Source of the DNA: Tubiluchus corallicola
Lineage: Eukaryota > Priapulida > Priapulimorpha > Priapulimorphida > Tubiluchidae
DNA length: 43,906 nucleotides
NCBI GenBank assembly: GCA_030141605.1
Contig: JAQGDQ010001376.1
Span: 1-43,906 of the forward strand
Direction of reading: 5' to 3'
Shown: positions 10,686-22,045 of the stretch, piece by piece
Numbering within the stretch: position 1 is the first letter of the stretch
Layout: the number at the start of each line of letters is the position of its first letter
The notes under the pieces: generated by a model
Database searches by the model: none
What the model saw: only the letters and a program-made list of their open reading frames with translations
Told to the model about the DNA's origin: nothing
Position numbers and translations under genes: made by a program

Positions 10686-11093
10686 TAGGGGTGAGCATCG
10701 AACGTTCGCATTATATTCGAACGACTTTTTTTAGTTTGAACTCGATTCGAATCCAAAACTATAGATTTGAATAATTCAGCAATTCAATCACATAATGTTC
10801 TTTATCATTAAAACGATTGAAACATCATGCAATTAGCATAATTTAGCTGTGATTTCTGTGCACAATTTTAAACAAATTACTAGTCGTTTTATTGCAGAAC
10901 AAAATTGAATGATATGCATGATCTTTGTAAGATTAATTTTCACTAGTGGTTCGAAAACTTGTTTGAAAATCTTTCAGTCTCAATTCAAATTCGGATTGCA
11001 TTCAAAACACCGAAGTTCAGTTCGATTCCAATTCGAAAGTCAAAAATTCGGTTCTATTCGAATTCGCATTCTGGCAGAGAATGCTCACCTCTA
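10686..11093. mobile_element. hAT MITE with perfect 8-bp target duplication
   Basis: The ends TAGGGGTGAGCATCGAACG and TAGAGGTGAGCATTC (read inward) are inverted repeats, flanked by the direct repeat CCAATCAG at 10678-10685 and 11094-11101. An 8-bp duplication is the hallmark of hAT insertion. Length is 408 bp. The interior is rich in TTCGAA/GAATTC subrepeats and has no transposase. Same family as 12808-13247 and 24717-25156. Confidence 0.88.
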
Positions 11094-11190
11094 CCAATCA
11101 GGGCAAATGATAGTGTATTATGTTGGTTGAAGTCTTGTTATTACATATGTTTTTAGAATCATCTTCCATTTTAATGTCTGTTTCATGTAG

Positions 11191-11270
11191 GCTTCGATGA
11201 AGCAGCCCTTCCAGAACATCACTGATAGCAGTAAAATGTCTTTATCTTTGCCACAGTCAATCTCTCCAAG
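11191..11270 (+). CDS. Candidate exon D of the right VPS13D-like copy
   Basis: 80-bp open stretch between a good acceptor (TGTTTCATGTAG) and a near-consensus donor (CCAAGGTATGA). Only phase 0 is open, which is the phase left by exon C. It encodes about 26 serine- and glutamine-rich residues starting ASMKQPFQNITDSSK. I recognise no domain; VPS13D proteins do have a low-complexity linker near here. Support comes from splice sites and phase only. Confidence 0.45.
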
Positions 11271-11955
11271 GTATGAACCAATTTATTATCTCTGATTCTT
11301 ATTCGCTATTTGTCGTAGATTGCAGGTGTTAATTTGTTGTTAGTTGCACGGCGTAGCGTCATCACGCACTTTTTGCAACGAGAATAGCTCACCATAAACT
11401 GAGCGACAATATTTCTTTTTAAAAGGGCTTATAATTGAAAGACTTTGCAAAGACTATAATATCACAGATTGTACATAATACTGCTTGTATTGTTGTTGAG
11501 TGGTGATCAGTCTCACTTCTTAATGCCGTATATAACTAGCTAATATGCTGCTTTGGTGATGTAAGGGACATGAGTTCAAATCCTCGAGAAGTTAAAATTT
11601 TTCTAGCTCCAAGCCATCTTATCTCATAACAACTATAAATCTTCTACAGTTAATTTGAAACTTAACGTTTTCGTGCGACATTCATTTGTAGAAATTAATA
11701 CAAAGTGACTCAAAATTAACTATGAACTTTCAAATATACATTATGAAGTATTGAACAAGTCTCCTTAAAATGCTCTGTAGCTCATAGAAATGTTTTCTTT
11801 GTTTTGTTGAATTTAATTTTAAATTTGAACCCGTTGTAAAGATGCAGTTTTTAATACATTTGCTTGCTATACGTGCGTTTGCCTTGAGCTTGCGGTATTG
11901 TAAATATGTAAGCTTGTTTATGTGATTGTACATGATTACATAAATATATTGATGA
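11271..11955. other. Gap between palindromes, no feature recognised
   Basis: AT-rich DNA between the end of candidate exon D and the start of palindrome 2. Reading both strands I see no convincing exon. Confidence 0.6.
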
Positions 11956-12797
11956 TAGGGACCAGTGTTTATGCAATCTCTGTCTTGTTTTGGAAGGCCA
12001 AAATTTCGAAAAAACATTTGGCCAAAATTTCGAAAAAATTGGGAGTTGGGTCCGGGAAAACGTCCGTTGCGGGATGCCGTGGCCCTCTCGCGAATTCTAA
12101 ATATGCCTACTACACCCACCGCTGAATGGGCTATCTAACCGTAGCCGGCACCGCCCCCGGCCCGTTCCCGTTCTTCAGAAATAAGAGGTACAAGTTTTGC
12201 AAAAAACAGCCGAAAAATGGCCATTTTGGAGGTTTTTCGTCCCGGTGGGCCCGATTCGAAAAATAGATCGAGACCTTTCGTTTGATGTATAGATCGCCGC
12301 AAATGGTGCCGTCGTCGAAGCTGTAGCCACGAATCTTATATATATATAACATACCAGCAAAATTAGTATATACGACTGAATGCACTGATATTATTGTCAA
12401 TGCATCACGCAGTCATGCAGCAACTGACAGAAAACATCCGATTCTGTTTTGCCATAAGAAATGCGATATTCGCTTATTTTCTAGGAATCATCCTAGAAAG
12501 GATCAGGAAGGAATTCGTAATTATGACTTCATATTTTTTTACATTTTACATCTGGAGTAGTAGGCCTACAGATGATGTAGTCAAGTACAAGACGTGTTTG
12601 TATAAGCAAAATGTGATTAATTTAATAATTTTCTTATAATTACTTACCCTTTAGAGTGAAAACTAAGGACTTTAACCCGTGTTCACTTGTCTGATTGTTT
12701 TGTGATTCGTCTGGGGTGGAATTTGACACACCTCGTCGTAACGCCAACATTTTTTCCTGTCCCAAAGCGGGCGGGCGTGTATAACGAAGTTTGACTG
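11956..12797 (-). mobile_element. Pogo-like TIR element, cut by the left arm boundary
   Basis: One terminus is present at 12797 (inverse of CAGTCAAACTTCGTTATAC) but the sequence stops matching at 11956, where the palindrome ends, so the other terminus is missing. The complete counterpart is 25167-26127. Confidence 0.75.
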
Positions 12798-12807
12798 TAC
12801 TGCAGAT

Positions 12808-13247
12808 TAGGGGCGAGCGTTCTCTACCGGAAAGAGAATTCGAATCGAATTTGTGACTTTCCAATTAGCATTGAACCGAATTTCGGTATTCCGAATTCAC
12901 TAGTCAATAGTGGTCTTACAAAGATAATGCATATTGCTTGATTTTGTTCGACAGTAAAACCACGATTAGCTTGTTTAAAATTTTGCACAGAAACTGCAGC
13001 TAAATTGCGGAGAGACTTGAAACATGGCATTAACTATTTTGTTAATCTACTTTAAACAAATAAAGATTATATATAAAGATTTATATATATATATATATAA
13101 ATTGTGCTAATTGCATACAGTTTCAAACATTTTAATGGTAAATAACTCATGTGTCTGAAGTGTGGAATTATTCTAATTAATTTATGGTTCGGATTCGAAT
13201 AAAAAAACTCATTCGAATCGAATTCAAACGTTCGAAGCTCACCCCTG
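12808..13247. mobile_element. hAT MITE, left arm copy
   Basis: Same family as 10686-11093: TAGGGGCGAGC at one end and the inverse of CAGGGGTGAGCTTCGAACG at the other. It is flanked by CTGCAGAT (12800-12807) and CTGCTGAT (13248-13255), a 7-of-8 target duplication. A TA dinucleotide run sits inside (about 13080-13100). Confidence 0.82.
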
Positions 13248-14190
13248 CTGCTGATTAACGTGAACAATGCGCTTAATCACAACCGACATTGTTTGCACAC
13301 ACAACATGCTATAATAATATTACACACATACAAAATCATTCGAAACAAGAAATATATATTAGGATTGTTAATCGTGACTAAAGTTCGTGTTCGTAAAGAT
13401 CGCCTACACACCGTCAACTTTAAGCGTACAACTCTGGGTTGAAATAAGTAATATCATAATGTTGTCCAACTGGAATCGTTGGTTAGCATTTCCCATTTTT
13501 AGTAAAATCTGTGAAGCGATTAAAAAATCTTTAAAATTGATGATGTTGTTTTCTAATTCATACCGAGGCGTACTTAAAATAACTACTGTAGCCAATTGAA
13601 AGACTCGTTACAATTCTGCCGATTCCAATTTGACTTGACTGTTAGCGCAACTTCAGTTAGTAGAACGGCACAGCTTCTAACGACGCAAGTGTGAAAAATT
13701 TGTTTGAAAGACGTTAGTATGCACCGCCGAAGATTTGCAACTAAGTGAACAACAGGGCCAATCTTAGGTAGCACTGAGAATCTACCTTTACAACACACCC
13801 TCTCATCATGGAGCTGCCACACCCTCTCGTCATGGAGCTGCCAACCCAAACAGCCAACTACAGGGACCGTAGGTGCGGGAAAAATGGTATCTTCTTTTTG
13901 GGTAGATCATTATTTTGTACAAATTATAGAGCATTTTTGTAGAACGGTACAGCTAGAGTGTATGATTTTTGCAATTTGTCATTATTATTGTATCACATTT
14001 TAGATGCGTTTGTTGAAGGTATTCTACAATGACGTGCAGTGAAACTGCAGCAGACGTGAAGATACCTTGAATTTCACTCGTATCTTGCATAACATCATCT
14101 TAGGAAAATGTCTCCATAATTGTAGATATTGCACGAGCAAACCTAGTAATTCCTTTTTTTAAATGACTCTATTAACAGATCTGTCTTAAA
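13248..14190. other. Non-coding, left arm, no feature recognised
   Basis: I see only a two-copy 24-bp repeat at about 13796-13842. The mirror is about 23790-24716, with a two-copy repeat at about 24113-24159. Short ORFs here are not conserved between arms. Confidence 0.55.
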
Positions 14191-14195
14191 ATAGC

Positions 14196-14877
14196 CCTAA
14201 TGAAAGACTTCACCATCTTAAGATGATCAGCCCTTTTGACAGACTAACTGCCTTAAGATCTTTCCTGTTGATAGACTTCACCATCTTAAGATGATCAGCC
14301 CTTTTGACAGACTAACTGCCTAAGATGGCTCTGTTGGTAGATTGGCTCAAATCCTGTCCGGTTGATAGAGTAACTGCCTTAAGACCTGCCCTGTTGATAG
14401 ACTAACTGCCTTAAGATCAGCCGTGGTGATAGACTAACTGCCTTAAGATCAGCCCTGTTGGTAGACTAACTGCCTTAAGATCAGCCGTCATGATAGACTA
14501 ATTGCCTTAAGATCAGCCGTCGTGATAGACTAACTGCCTTAAGATCAGCCCTGTTGGTAGACTACCTGCCTTAAGATCAGCCGTCGTGATAGACTAACTG
14601 CCTTAAGATCAGCCCTGTTGATAGACTAACTGCCTTAAGATCAGCCCTGTTGATAGACTAACTGCCTTAAGATCAGCCGTCGTGATAGACTAACTGCCTT
14701 AAGATCAGCCCTGTTGATAGACTAACTGCCTTAAGATCAGCCCTGTTGGTAGACTAACTACCTTAAGACCTGCCCTGTTGATAGACTAACTGCCTTAAGA
14801 TCAGCCCTGTTGATAGACTAACTGCATTAAGATCAGCCCTGTTGATAGACTAACTGCATTAAGATCAGCCGTTGTGA
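14196..14877. repeat. 32-bp minisatellite, left arm
   Basis: About 21 copies of a 32-bp unit built on TGCCTTAAGATCAGCCCTGT plus TGATAGACTAAC, with recurrent variants (CCGTCGTGA, CCTGTTGGT). It lies downstream of the stop codon of the zinc-finger gene (minus strand). Confidence 0.92.
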
Positions 14878-15045
14878 GGCCATTAACTTCATCTCTTAAT
14901 GAAAACTATTTAACATCAGAACACTGAAAGCAGATGCATCGAGTTCAAAAGATCTAATCATTTAACCTCGAGTATAATATACATCATTAAAATATATTCT
15001 ATATAAAGCAAATAATTCCTGTTATGCTATCCCGGTCAAGCCTAA

Positions 15046-15319
15046 TTACTTATTCCTGTCGTCGTCCTCGAAGTGACCTTGAACGTGGTCGATGTACGCC
15101 TGCAGGTTCTTGTCCGAGTAGAACACGACGTCGCACACGGGACAGATGCGCATGCCGTGACTCTTCACGTGCTCGTCGATCGCTTGCGGAGTGGAGCAGT
15201 CGATCTTCTTGTGACACTCCGGGCAGACCAGATCCGCTAGCGAGTTGTGACGGTGGTCGCGGAGGGTCAGCAGGCTGGTCAGGTCGGCAAAACTGAAGTC
15301 TTCTTCGGCCGGGAAGAAC
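15046..15319 (-). CDS. Zinc-finger terminal exon Y, left copy
   Basis: 274 bp, acceptor TCCCTCGCAG, TAA stop at 15046-15048. It encodes FFPAEEDFSFADLTSLLTL, then the clusters CPECHKKIDCSTPQAIDEHV and CPVCDVVF with H..H spacing. Higher GC than its surroundings, as expected of coding sequence. Confidence 0.8.
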
Positions 15320-15576
15320 CTGCGAGGGAAGAATTTACGTAAGAACCGTTGCGGAAAAGTTCCGATCCCGATCTCTTAGAACAAATGCTTGTGATGTTTC
15401 ATGCATTAATGCTTTAAAAAGATTCCTACTCTTGCTAAAAAAACTGCAAATCTATAACTTACATATAGTTGGCATTTAACAAGTGAGGTGACCAAGTTCA
15501 AGACATGGTGCATTTAGGCTGGAGGGTTTTCTTGTCAAGCAATTTAAATGTGGGTTCATACTAGAAAGCAAAATCT

Positions 15577-15631
15577 GCAAGAGAGGGAGAGAGAAGGAGA
15601 GGGTGAGGGAGAGAGAAGAGAGAGCAAGAGC

Positions 15632-15664
<33 letters not shown>

Positions 15665-15909
15665 AGAGAGAGGGGAAAGAGAGAGAGAGAGAGAGACAGA
15701 AGAGAGAGCGGAAAGAGAGAGAGAGAGACAGAAGAGAGAGGGGAAAGAGAGAGAGAGAGAGAGAGGGGGGGAAGGAGGGAGGAATGGGAGAGAGATGGAG
15801 GGAGACAGAGAGAGGGAGAGACAGAGGGAGGGAGGGAGAGAGAGAGAGAGAGAGAGGAGAGCAAGGATGATGAAGAGAGAGAGGAGAGCAAGGATGATGA
15901 AGAGAGAGC
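15577..15909. repeat. GA-rich low-complexity tract, left arm
   Basis: (GA)n with GGGAGA, CAGAGA and GAAGAG interruptions, inside the X-Y intron, starting about 20 bases from the exon X donor. Its long arginine/glutamate and serine/leucine ORFs are artefacts. Confidence 0.9.
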
Positions 15910-15930
15910 TTGATAAAATCAGTCGCTTAC

Positions 15931-16060
15931 TCATCTTCTCCGGCATCTGCATCTGCATCCTTATTGTCTTCAGGTTTTGCTTTTGCAACACCAGGTGTCG
16001 CCGGCTTCTGTGCGCTTGCTCCAGTATCGCTCATCACAGATGTTTGGCCTCCTACGGCAC
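15931..16060 (-). CDS. Zinc-finger gene exon X, left copy
   Basis: 130 bp, acceptor ATTCTAACAG, donor GTAAGC. It encodes an acidic linker ending KPEDNKDADADAGEDE. Protein identical to the right copy. Confidence 0.75.
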
Positions 16061-16352
16061 CTGTTAGAATATGAACGACGTTTATTTGATAGAATTTGTA
16101 GTGAGGCTGTAGAAGCCTGTACACACTTCTTGGAGAGAACTGTTTTTTTTTTGCTTTGAGATCCACCGGGGAAGTGGGGTGTGTGAGGCCTCCACAAATT
16201 TTTGAACTGCTAGAACGTCGGAGAAGCATTTTCGAAGAGAAAATATGGAGTGATACAGTATGTTCGCATAAAGCAAAAAAAAATAATGTTACCTTGGCGC
16301 GAGGCCCCCCTGGAGGGTGAAGCCCCGGGGAAGTATAATTTAAATTTGTTAC

Positions 16353-16542
16353 CTTCAACCAGCTGTTCCTTGACGTGCTGTGGCCACGCCACCCCCGGTG
16401 CTAGACGCGCCCGACTGTTACCCTGGGTTGCTCCCGGTGCAAAGAAAAGTGGTGGTCCCACCGGTCCAATGTGCGGTGCTTGCGCCTCCGGTGCGACGTA
16501 CGGATTGGCAAAGATTTGCACGAAACTGTCACTTCCGTGTGC
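16353..16542 (-). CDS. Zinc-finger gene exon W, left copy
   Basis: 190 bp, acceptor TACTTGCAG, donor GTAACA. It encodes AHGSDSFVQIFANPYVAPEA, then a proline-rich part and AWPQHVKEQLVE. The segment HIGPVGP here is HVGQAGP in the right copy, so the two copies differ in protein. Confidence 0.7.
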
Positions 16543-16556
16543 CTGCAAGTAGCAAC

Positions 16557-17972
16557 AATGCAAATGTACAAGCAGTACGGGGAAACAATGCAGATGCACA
16601 AACAGTACGGGGAAACAATGCAAATGTACAATCAGTACGGGGAAACAATACAAATGTACAATCAGTAAGAGAAACAATACAAATGTACAAACAGTGCGGG
16701 AAAACAATGCAAATGTACAAACAGTACAGGAAAAGAATGCAAATGTACAATCAGTACGGGAAAACAATGCAAATGTACAATCAGTATGAGAAACAATGCA
16801 AATGTACAATCAGTACGGCGAAACAATGCAAATGTACAATCAGTACGGGAAAACAATGCAAATGTACAATCAGTACGGGAAAACAATGCAAATGTACAAT
16901 CAGTACGGGGAAGCAATGCAAATGTACAATCAGTACGGGAAAACAATGCAAATGTACAATCAGTACGGGAAAACAATGCAAATGTACAATCAGTACGGGA
17001 AAACAACGCAAATGTACAATCAGTACGGGGAAACAATGCAAATGTACAATCAGTACGGGGAAACAATGCAAATGTACAATCAGTACGGGGAAACAATACA
17101 AATGTACAATCAGTACGGGAAAACAATGCAAATGTACAATCAGTACGGGGAAACAATGCAAATGTACAATCAGCATGAGAAACGACACAGAAGCACAAAC
17201 AGTACAGGGAAACAACGAAAATGTAAAACAGTACGGGAAAACAATGCAAATGTACAATCAGCATGAGAACAACACAGATGCACAAACAGTACGGGGAAAC
17301 AACGAAAATGTAAAACAGTACGGGGAAACAATGCAAATGTACAATCAGCATGAGAACAACACAGATGCACAAACAGTACGGGGAAACAACGAAAATGTAA
17401 AACAGTACGGGAAAACAATGCAAATGTACAATCAGTACAGGGAAACAACACAGCTGCACAAACAGTACGGGAAAACAATGCAAATGTACAATCAGTATGA
17501 GAACAACACAGATGCACAAACAGTACGGGAAAACAATGCAAATGTACAATCAGTATGAGAAACAACACAGATGCACAAACAGTACGGGGAAACAATGCAA
17601 ATGTACAATCAGTATGAGAAACAACACAGATGCACAAACAGTACGGGAAAACAATGCAGATGCACAAACAGTATGGGAAAACAACACAGATGCACAAACA
17701 GTACGGGGAAAACAATGCAGATGCACAAACAGTACGGGAAAACAACACAGATGCACAAACAGTACGGGGAAAACAATGCAGATGCACAAACCGTACGGGA
17801 AAACAACACAGATGCACAAACAGTACGGGGAAAACAATGCAGATGCACAAACAGTACGGGAAAACAACACAGATGCACAAACAGTACGGGAAAACAATGC
17901 AGATGTACAATCAGTATGAGAAACAACATAGATGCACAAACAGTACGGGGGAAACAATGCACAATCAGGGGC
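16557..17972. repeat. 30-bp minisatellite, left arm
   Basis: About 47 copies of a 30-bp unit containing ATGCAAATGTACAATCAGTA and CGGGGAAACA. The outer part uses the ATGTACAATC variant and the inner part the GATGCACAAAC variant. It sits directly upstream of exon W on the gene strand. Unit length is a multiple of three and stop-free in several frames, so long ORFs arise on both strands. Confidence 0.93.
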
Positions 17973-18065
17973 AAAAACAATGGGACATGATATTCTTACA
18001 ATGAGCTAACATATTACGAATATCAACAATAACACAATAAAATATTGCCAACACGATCTGTTGAA

Positions 18066-18240
18066 CTGTTCATTCAAGCTTGTTCACGACCATCAGTTCA
18101 TGTTCATGTTCACGTTCACATAATCAAACTGTTTATTCAAGCTTGTTCACCACCATAAGTTCATGTTCACGTTCACATAATCAAACTGTTTATTCAAGCT
18201 TGTTCACCACCATCAGTTCAAGTTCATGTTCACATAATAC
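18066..18240. repeat. 57-63-bp tandem repeat, left arm
   Basis: Three copies of a unit with CAAGCTTGTTCAC and GTTCATGTTCACGTTCAC, separated by 63 and 57 bp. Confidence 0.85.
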
Positions 18241-18249
18241 AATCGTCAT

Positions 18250-18560
18250 GTGACGTGGGCAAAGCAAAGCCGTCTCTCTCATCAGTTCAGTAACTTCAGT
18301 TGTTTTACGTAGAGTTTACTTAATTATGCAGTCTATCCACAGAGTCTAGCAGGATCTTGCTTGGGAACAAGAAAAAATGAACTAGGTACGGTTCTAGCTA
18401 GCTGTTAAAATTGTCACTATTACAATAGCTCGGGCTGCGACGCGTTGCCTAGTGTACACAAATGCACTGTCTGGAACACTTAACCTTTGACCTTTTCACG
18501 ATCATCATCAATTGCTGGAACTGTGAAGACGCTTATCCTATAGTGTGACCAAAGTGAAAC
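18250..18560 (+). repeat. Dispersed repeat beta, copy 1
   Basis: Shares GTCAGTTCAG/ACTTCAGTTGTTTTACG, TTTACTTAATTATGCA, CTAGCAGGAT.TTGCTTGGGA and the tail around GACCTTT..TCATCAAT with 27410-27890. The palindrome arm ends inside it at 18271. Confidence 0.7.
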
Positions 18561-19710
18561 TGATTGTTGATTTCCCGTTTACAAAAAAATAGTGCGTAAA
18601 AAAAGGTTTCCGGTTTACAAAAAACATATAAATTGTGCGTAAAAAAAGGTTTCCGGTTTACCTTACCATGTTTAACTAATGAACAAGAAATTAGAGGAAA
18701 GCAAGGCGACTATGTTTCACAACAGAAGCTAAGACTCAAAGATCAGTTCTCATCCTACCTTGTGACTAAAACTCATTACTAAACATAGAGGGTACCCCAA
18801 GACATCCAGAAAAACACTACAGTATCAGTTAGGGCAATAGACCGAATTCAGAATTGATTTTTGAAGGGGTGCAAACCCTGATGAATTTCAAGCTACCTGA
18901 ACTACAAATAAGCAGAGAAACTTTCCAAAGTCAAAAGCATCTTGCGGCCACCGGTAGAGGTTCGTAGCACAGACTTGAGCCAAATTAAGTACATGAATCT
19001 TGTAAACACTCCGGCTTCAAAAGGTCTATATGCGAAGCCAATCTGTGTGGCAATGAAACCACTAACTCACGCTCAGTAGAATTAGCTCAACTGCAAACAG
19101 AACAGATAGACAAACACATCATTACTTAACTACTCTAAACTTAAATTTATATTGTTTTTCATCATCCTTTTCTTAACTTTTGTATAGTGCTGCCATCTTC
19201 AGGTATTCTTAATTGGAATTGTTAAATCTTCCTCGTTACTGTTTAAATTTCATTGGCTTCGTCATTGGCTACAGTCTTTATGAATGCGTAATCTCTAAAC
19301 CTGTTTTCACACCTGTTTTCTGCTTTTCAACACGACACAACTTCACTGACTATGTAGACACTTCAGAATCAGTGATGAGAATGACAAATTGCAAAAAACT
19401 CTGAAACAGGCCGGGGATTTGGCCCCCATGGGGGTTCAAGGGGGCGAAGCAACAAATTGCAATTTTGTGACCATAGAGAGCCTCTAAGTGGACTTAAAAT
19501 ATCAATTACCTTGTTTCATGCATAATTTAAAATACCCAACTATCAAGGATACATGATACCTAATTGTCTCAAGTACTGACCGCTCCTATGCAAAAGTATA
19601 TAAAAATCGTCTGCAATTGACTCAAATAACTCCGCACAATTGATTCTATATTTTTATACGTAGAGATATACATGTGGTTACACTGATGTACGTGATGTAA
19701 ACAAAGTGAT
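18272..19710. other. Spacer of palindrome 2
   Basis: 1439 bp of unpaired DNA. It begins inside a dispersed repeat also seen at 27410 (18250-18560) and ends in a truncated copy of the CAGGGATGAG element (19370-19708). An imperfect direct repeat with GTGCGTAAAAAAAGGTTTCC lies at 18590-18660. No exon of the flanking gene is visible, so its 5' end is missing. Confidence 0.8.
19370..19708 (+). mobile_element. TIR element alpha, copy 1, truncated at the palindrome
   Basis: Starts CAGTGATGAGAATGACAAAT and follows the copies at 27978 and 42592 until it stops at the edge of the right arm; the right terminus is missing. Confidence 0.8.
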
Positions 19711-19741
19711 GGCTTTGCTTTGCCCACGTCACATGACGATT

Positions 19742-19916
19742 GTATTATGTGAACATGAACTTGAACTGATGGTGGTGAACAAGCTTGAATAAACAGTTTG
19801 ATTATGTGAACATGAACTTGAACTGATGGTGGTGAACAAGCTTGAATAAACAGTTTGATTATGTGAACGTGAACATGAACGTGAACTGATGGTCGTGAAC
19901 AAGCTTAAATAAACAG
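19742..19916. repeat. 57-63-bp tandem repeat, right arm
   Basis: Mirror of 18066-18240, just outside the spacer. Confidence 0.85.
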
Positions 19917-20014
19917 TTTGACAGATCGTGTTGGCAATATTTTATTGTGTTATTGTTGATATTCGTGATATGTTAGCTCACTGTAAGAATATCATGTCCC
20001 ATTGTTTTTGCCCC

Positions 20015-21384
20015 TGATTGTGCATTGTTTCCCCCGTACTGTTTGTGCATCTATGTTGTTTCTCATACTGATTGTACATTTGCATAGTATTACCGTACTG
20101 TTTGTGCATCTGTGTTGTTTCTGATACTAATTGTACATCTGCATTGTTTTCCCCGTACTGTTTGTGCATCTGTGTTGTTTTCCCGTACGGTTTGTGCATC
20201 TGCATTGTTTTCCCCGTACTGTTTGTGCATCTGTGTTGTTTTCCCGTACTGTTTGTGCATCTGCATTGTTTTCCCCGTACTGTTTGTGCATCTGTGTTGT
20301 TTTCCCATACTGATTGTACATTTGCATAGTATTACCGTACTGTTTGTGCATCTGTGTTGTTTCTCATACTGATTGTACATTTGCATTGTTTCCCCGTACT
20401 GTTTGTGCATCTGTGTTGTTTCTCATACTGATTGTACATTTGCATTGTTTTCCCGTACTGTTTGTGCATCTGTGTTGTTTCTCATACTGATTGTACATTT
20501 GCATTGTTTTCCCGTACTGTTTGTGCATCTGTGTTGTTTCCCCGTACTGATTGTACATTTGCATTGTTTTCCCGTACTGTTTTACATTTTCGTTGTTTCC
20601 CCGTACTGTTTGTGCATCTGTGTTGTTCTCATGCTGATTGTACATTTTCATATTTCATTTTTACATTTTCGTTGTTTCCCCGTACTGTTTGTGCATCTGT
20701 GTTGTTTCTCATGCTGATTGTACATTTGCATTGTTTTCCCGTATGTTTTTGATTTTGTTTTTTCCCACTTTTGTGTAATGTGTCGTTTCTCATGCTGATT
20801 GTACATTTGCATTGTTTCCCCGTACTGATTGTACATTTGCATTGTTTTCCCGTACTGATTGTACATTTGTATTGTTTCCCCGTAAGCATTGTTCTTTTGT
20901 ATTGTTTCCCCGTACTGATTGTACATTTGCGTTGTTTTCCCGTACTGATTGTACATTTGCATTGTTTTCCCGTACTGATTGTACATTTGCATTGTTTTCC
21001 CGTACTGATTGTACATTTGCATTGCTTCCCCGTACTGATTGTACATTTGCATTGTTTTCCCGTACTGATTGTACATTTGCATTGTTTTCCCGTACTGATT
21101 GTACATTTGCATTGTTTCGCCGTACTGATTGTACATTTGCATTGTTTCTCATACTGATTGTACATTTGCATTGTTTTCCCGTACTGATTGTACATTTGCA
21201 TTCTTTTCCTGTACTGATTGTACATTTGGATTGTTTTCCCGTACTGATTGTACATTTGTATTGTTTCTCATACTGATTGTACATTTGCATTGTTTCCCCG
21301 TACTGATTGTACATTTGCATTGTTTCCCCGTACTGTTTATGCATCTGCATTGTTTTCCCGTACTGATTGTACATTTGCATTGTT
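20015..21384. repeat. 30-bp minisatellite, right arm
   Basis: Mirror array, net 44 bp shorter than the left one. It includes a disrupted stretch at about 20635-20790. The last unit runs into the exon W acceptor (TTGCATTGTTGCTACTTGCAG, a few bases shared). Confidence 0.93.
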
Positions 21385-21395
21385 GCTACTTGCAG

Positions 21396-21585
21396 GCACA
21401 CGGAAGTGACAGTTTCGTGCAAATCTTTGCCAATCCGTACGTCGCACCGGAGGCGCAAGCACCGCACGTTGGACAGGCGGGACCACCACTTTTCTTTGCA
21501 CCGGGAGCAACCCAGGGTAACAGTCGGGCGCGTCTAGCACCGGGGGTGGCGTGGCCACAGCACGTCAAGGAACAGCTGGTTGAAG
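21396..21585 (+). CDS. Zinc-finger gene exon W, right copy
   Basis: 190 bp between TACTTGCAG and GTAACA. Proline/alanine-rich product with PPLFFAPGATQGNSRARLAP. Phase 0 at the start and one codon base at the end. Confidence 0.7.
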
Positions 21586-21894
21586 GTAACAAATTTAAAT
21601 TATACTTCCCCGGGGCTTCACCCTCCAGGGGGGCCTCGCGCCAAGGTAACATTATTTTTTTTTGCTTTATGCGAACATACTGTATCACTCCATATTTTCT
21701 CTTCGAAAATGCTTCTCCGACGTTCTAGCAGTTCAAAAATTTTCTGGGCGCCAACCATGGTGACCCCCCGTGGAGGCCTCACACACCCCACTTCCCCGGG
21801 CCTGTTGACATCCTGTACTCTCCAAGAAGTGTGTACAGGCTTCTACAGCCTGACTACAAATTCTATCAAATAAACGTCGTTCATATTCTAGCAG

Positions 21895-22024
21895 GTGCCG
21901 TAGGAGGCCAAACATCTGTGATGAGCGATACTGGAGCAAGCGCACAGAAGCCGGCGACACCTGGTGTTGCAAAAGCAAAACCTGAAGACAATAAGGATGC
22001 AGATGCAGATGCCGGAGAAGATGA
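21895..22024 (+). CDS. Zinc-finger gene exon X, right copy
   Basis: 130 bp. The acceptor ATTCTAGCAG was chosen over TTCTAG three bases earlier because only it restores the phase from exon W (GAA G + GT GCC). Donor GTAAGC at 22025. Confidence 0.75.
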
Positions 22025-22045
22025 GTAAGCGACTGATTTTATCAA

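Larger units (their letters stand above)
6674..11270 (+). pseudogene. VPS13D: VPS13D-like gene fragment, right copy (exons A-B-C-D)
   Basis: Plus-strand mirror of the left copy: A 6674-6929, B 7424-7604, C 8969-9148, plus a candidate exon D at 11191-11270 that lies outside the palindrome. A to C are intact and in phase. No later VPS13 exon is visible before the minus-strand zinc-finger gene in the next palindrome, and none precedes A because the mirror begins at 5651. A VPS13D protein needs thousands of residues, so this is an isolated fragment unless the assembly is wrong. The exon B donor here reads GTATTT, weaker than GTATGT in the left copy. Confidence 0.65.
15046..16542 (-). pseudogene. 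Zinc-finger gene 3' fragment, left copy (exons W-X-Y)
   Basis: Three minus-strand exons: W 16353-16542, X 15931-16060, Y 15046-15319, the last with the stop. They join in phase (W ends after one codon base, X starts with two and ends with two, Y starts with one) to give about 195 residues. Order: a proline/alanine-rich region (W), an acidic alanine-rich linker (X), then two zinc-binding clusters (Y). The end of Y, ICPVCDVVFYSDKNLQAYID then HVQGHF, resembles the C-terminal zinc fingers of the TAX1BP1/CALCOCO autophagy receptors, but this is a resemblance from memory. Upstream exons are absent: the minisatellite and palindrome centre follow. Labelled pseudogene because it is headless, though its reading frame is intact. 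Confidence 0.55.
11956..18271. repeat. Palindrome 2, left arm
   Basis: Reverse complement of 19711-26000. Paired coordinates sum to 37956-37964 outside, 37955 at exons X and Y, 37938 at exon W, and 37982 inside the 30-bp minisatellite, showing small indels. The arm holds a minus-strand zinc-finger gene fragment, a truncated pogo-like element, a hAT MITE and two minisatellites. Confidence 0.95.

Noticed and set aside
15476-15991. Serine/leucine-rich and arginine/glutamate-rich ORFs in both palindrome 2 arms
   Set aside because: Pure (GA)n/(CT)n low complexity within an intron.
16380-17558. Long ORF (392 codons) of QCKCTISTGK-type repeats as a protein gene
   Set aside because: It arises from a 30-bp unit free of stops in several frames on both strands, overlaps exon W on the other strand, and has no initiation or splice context.
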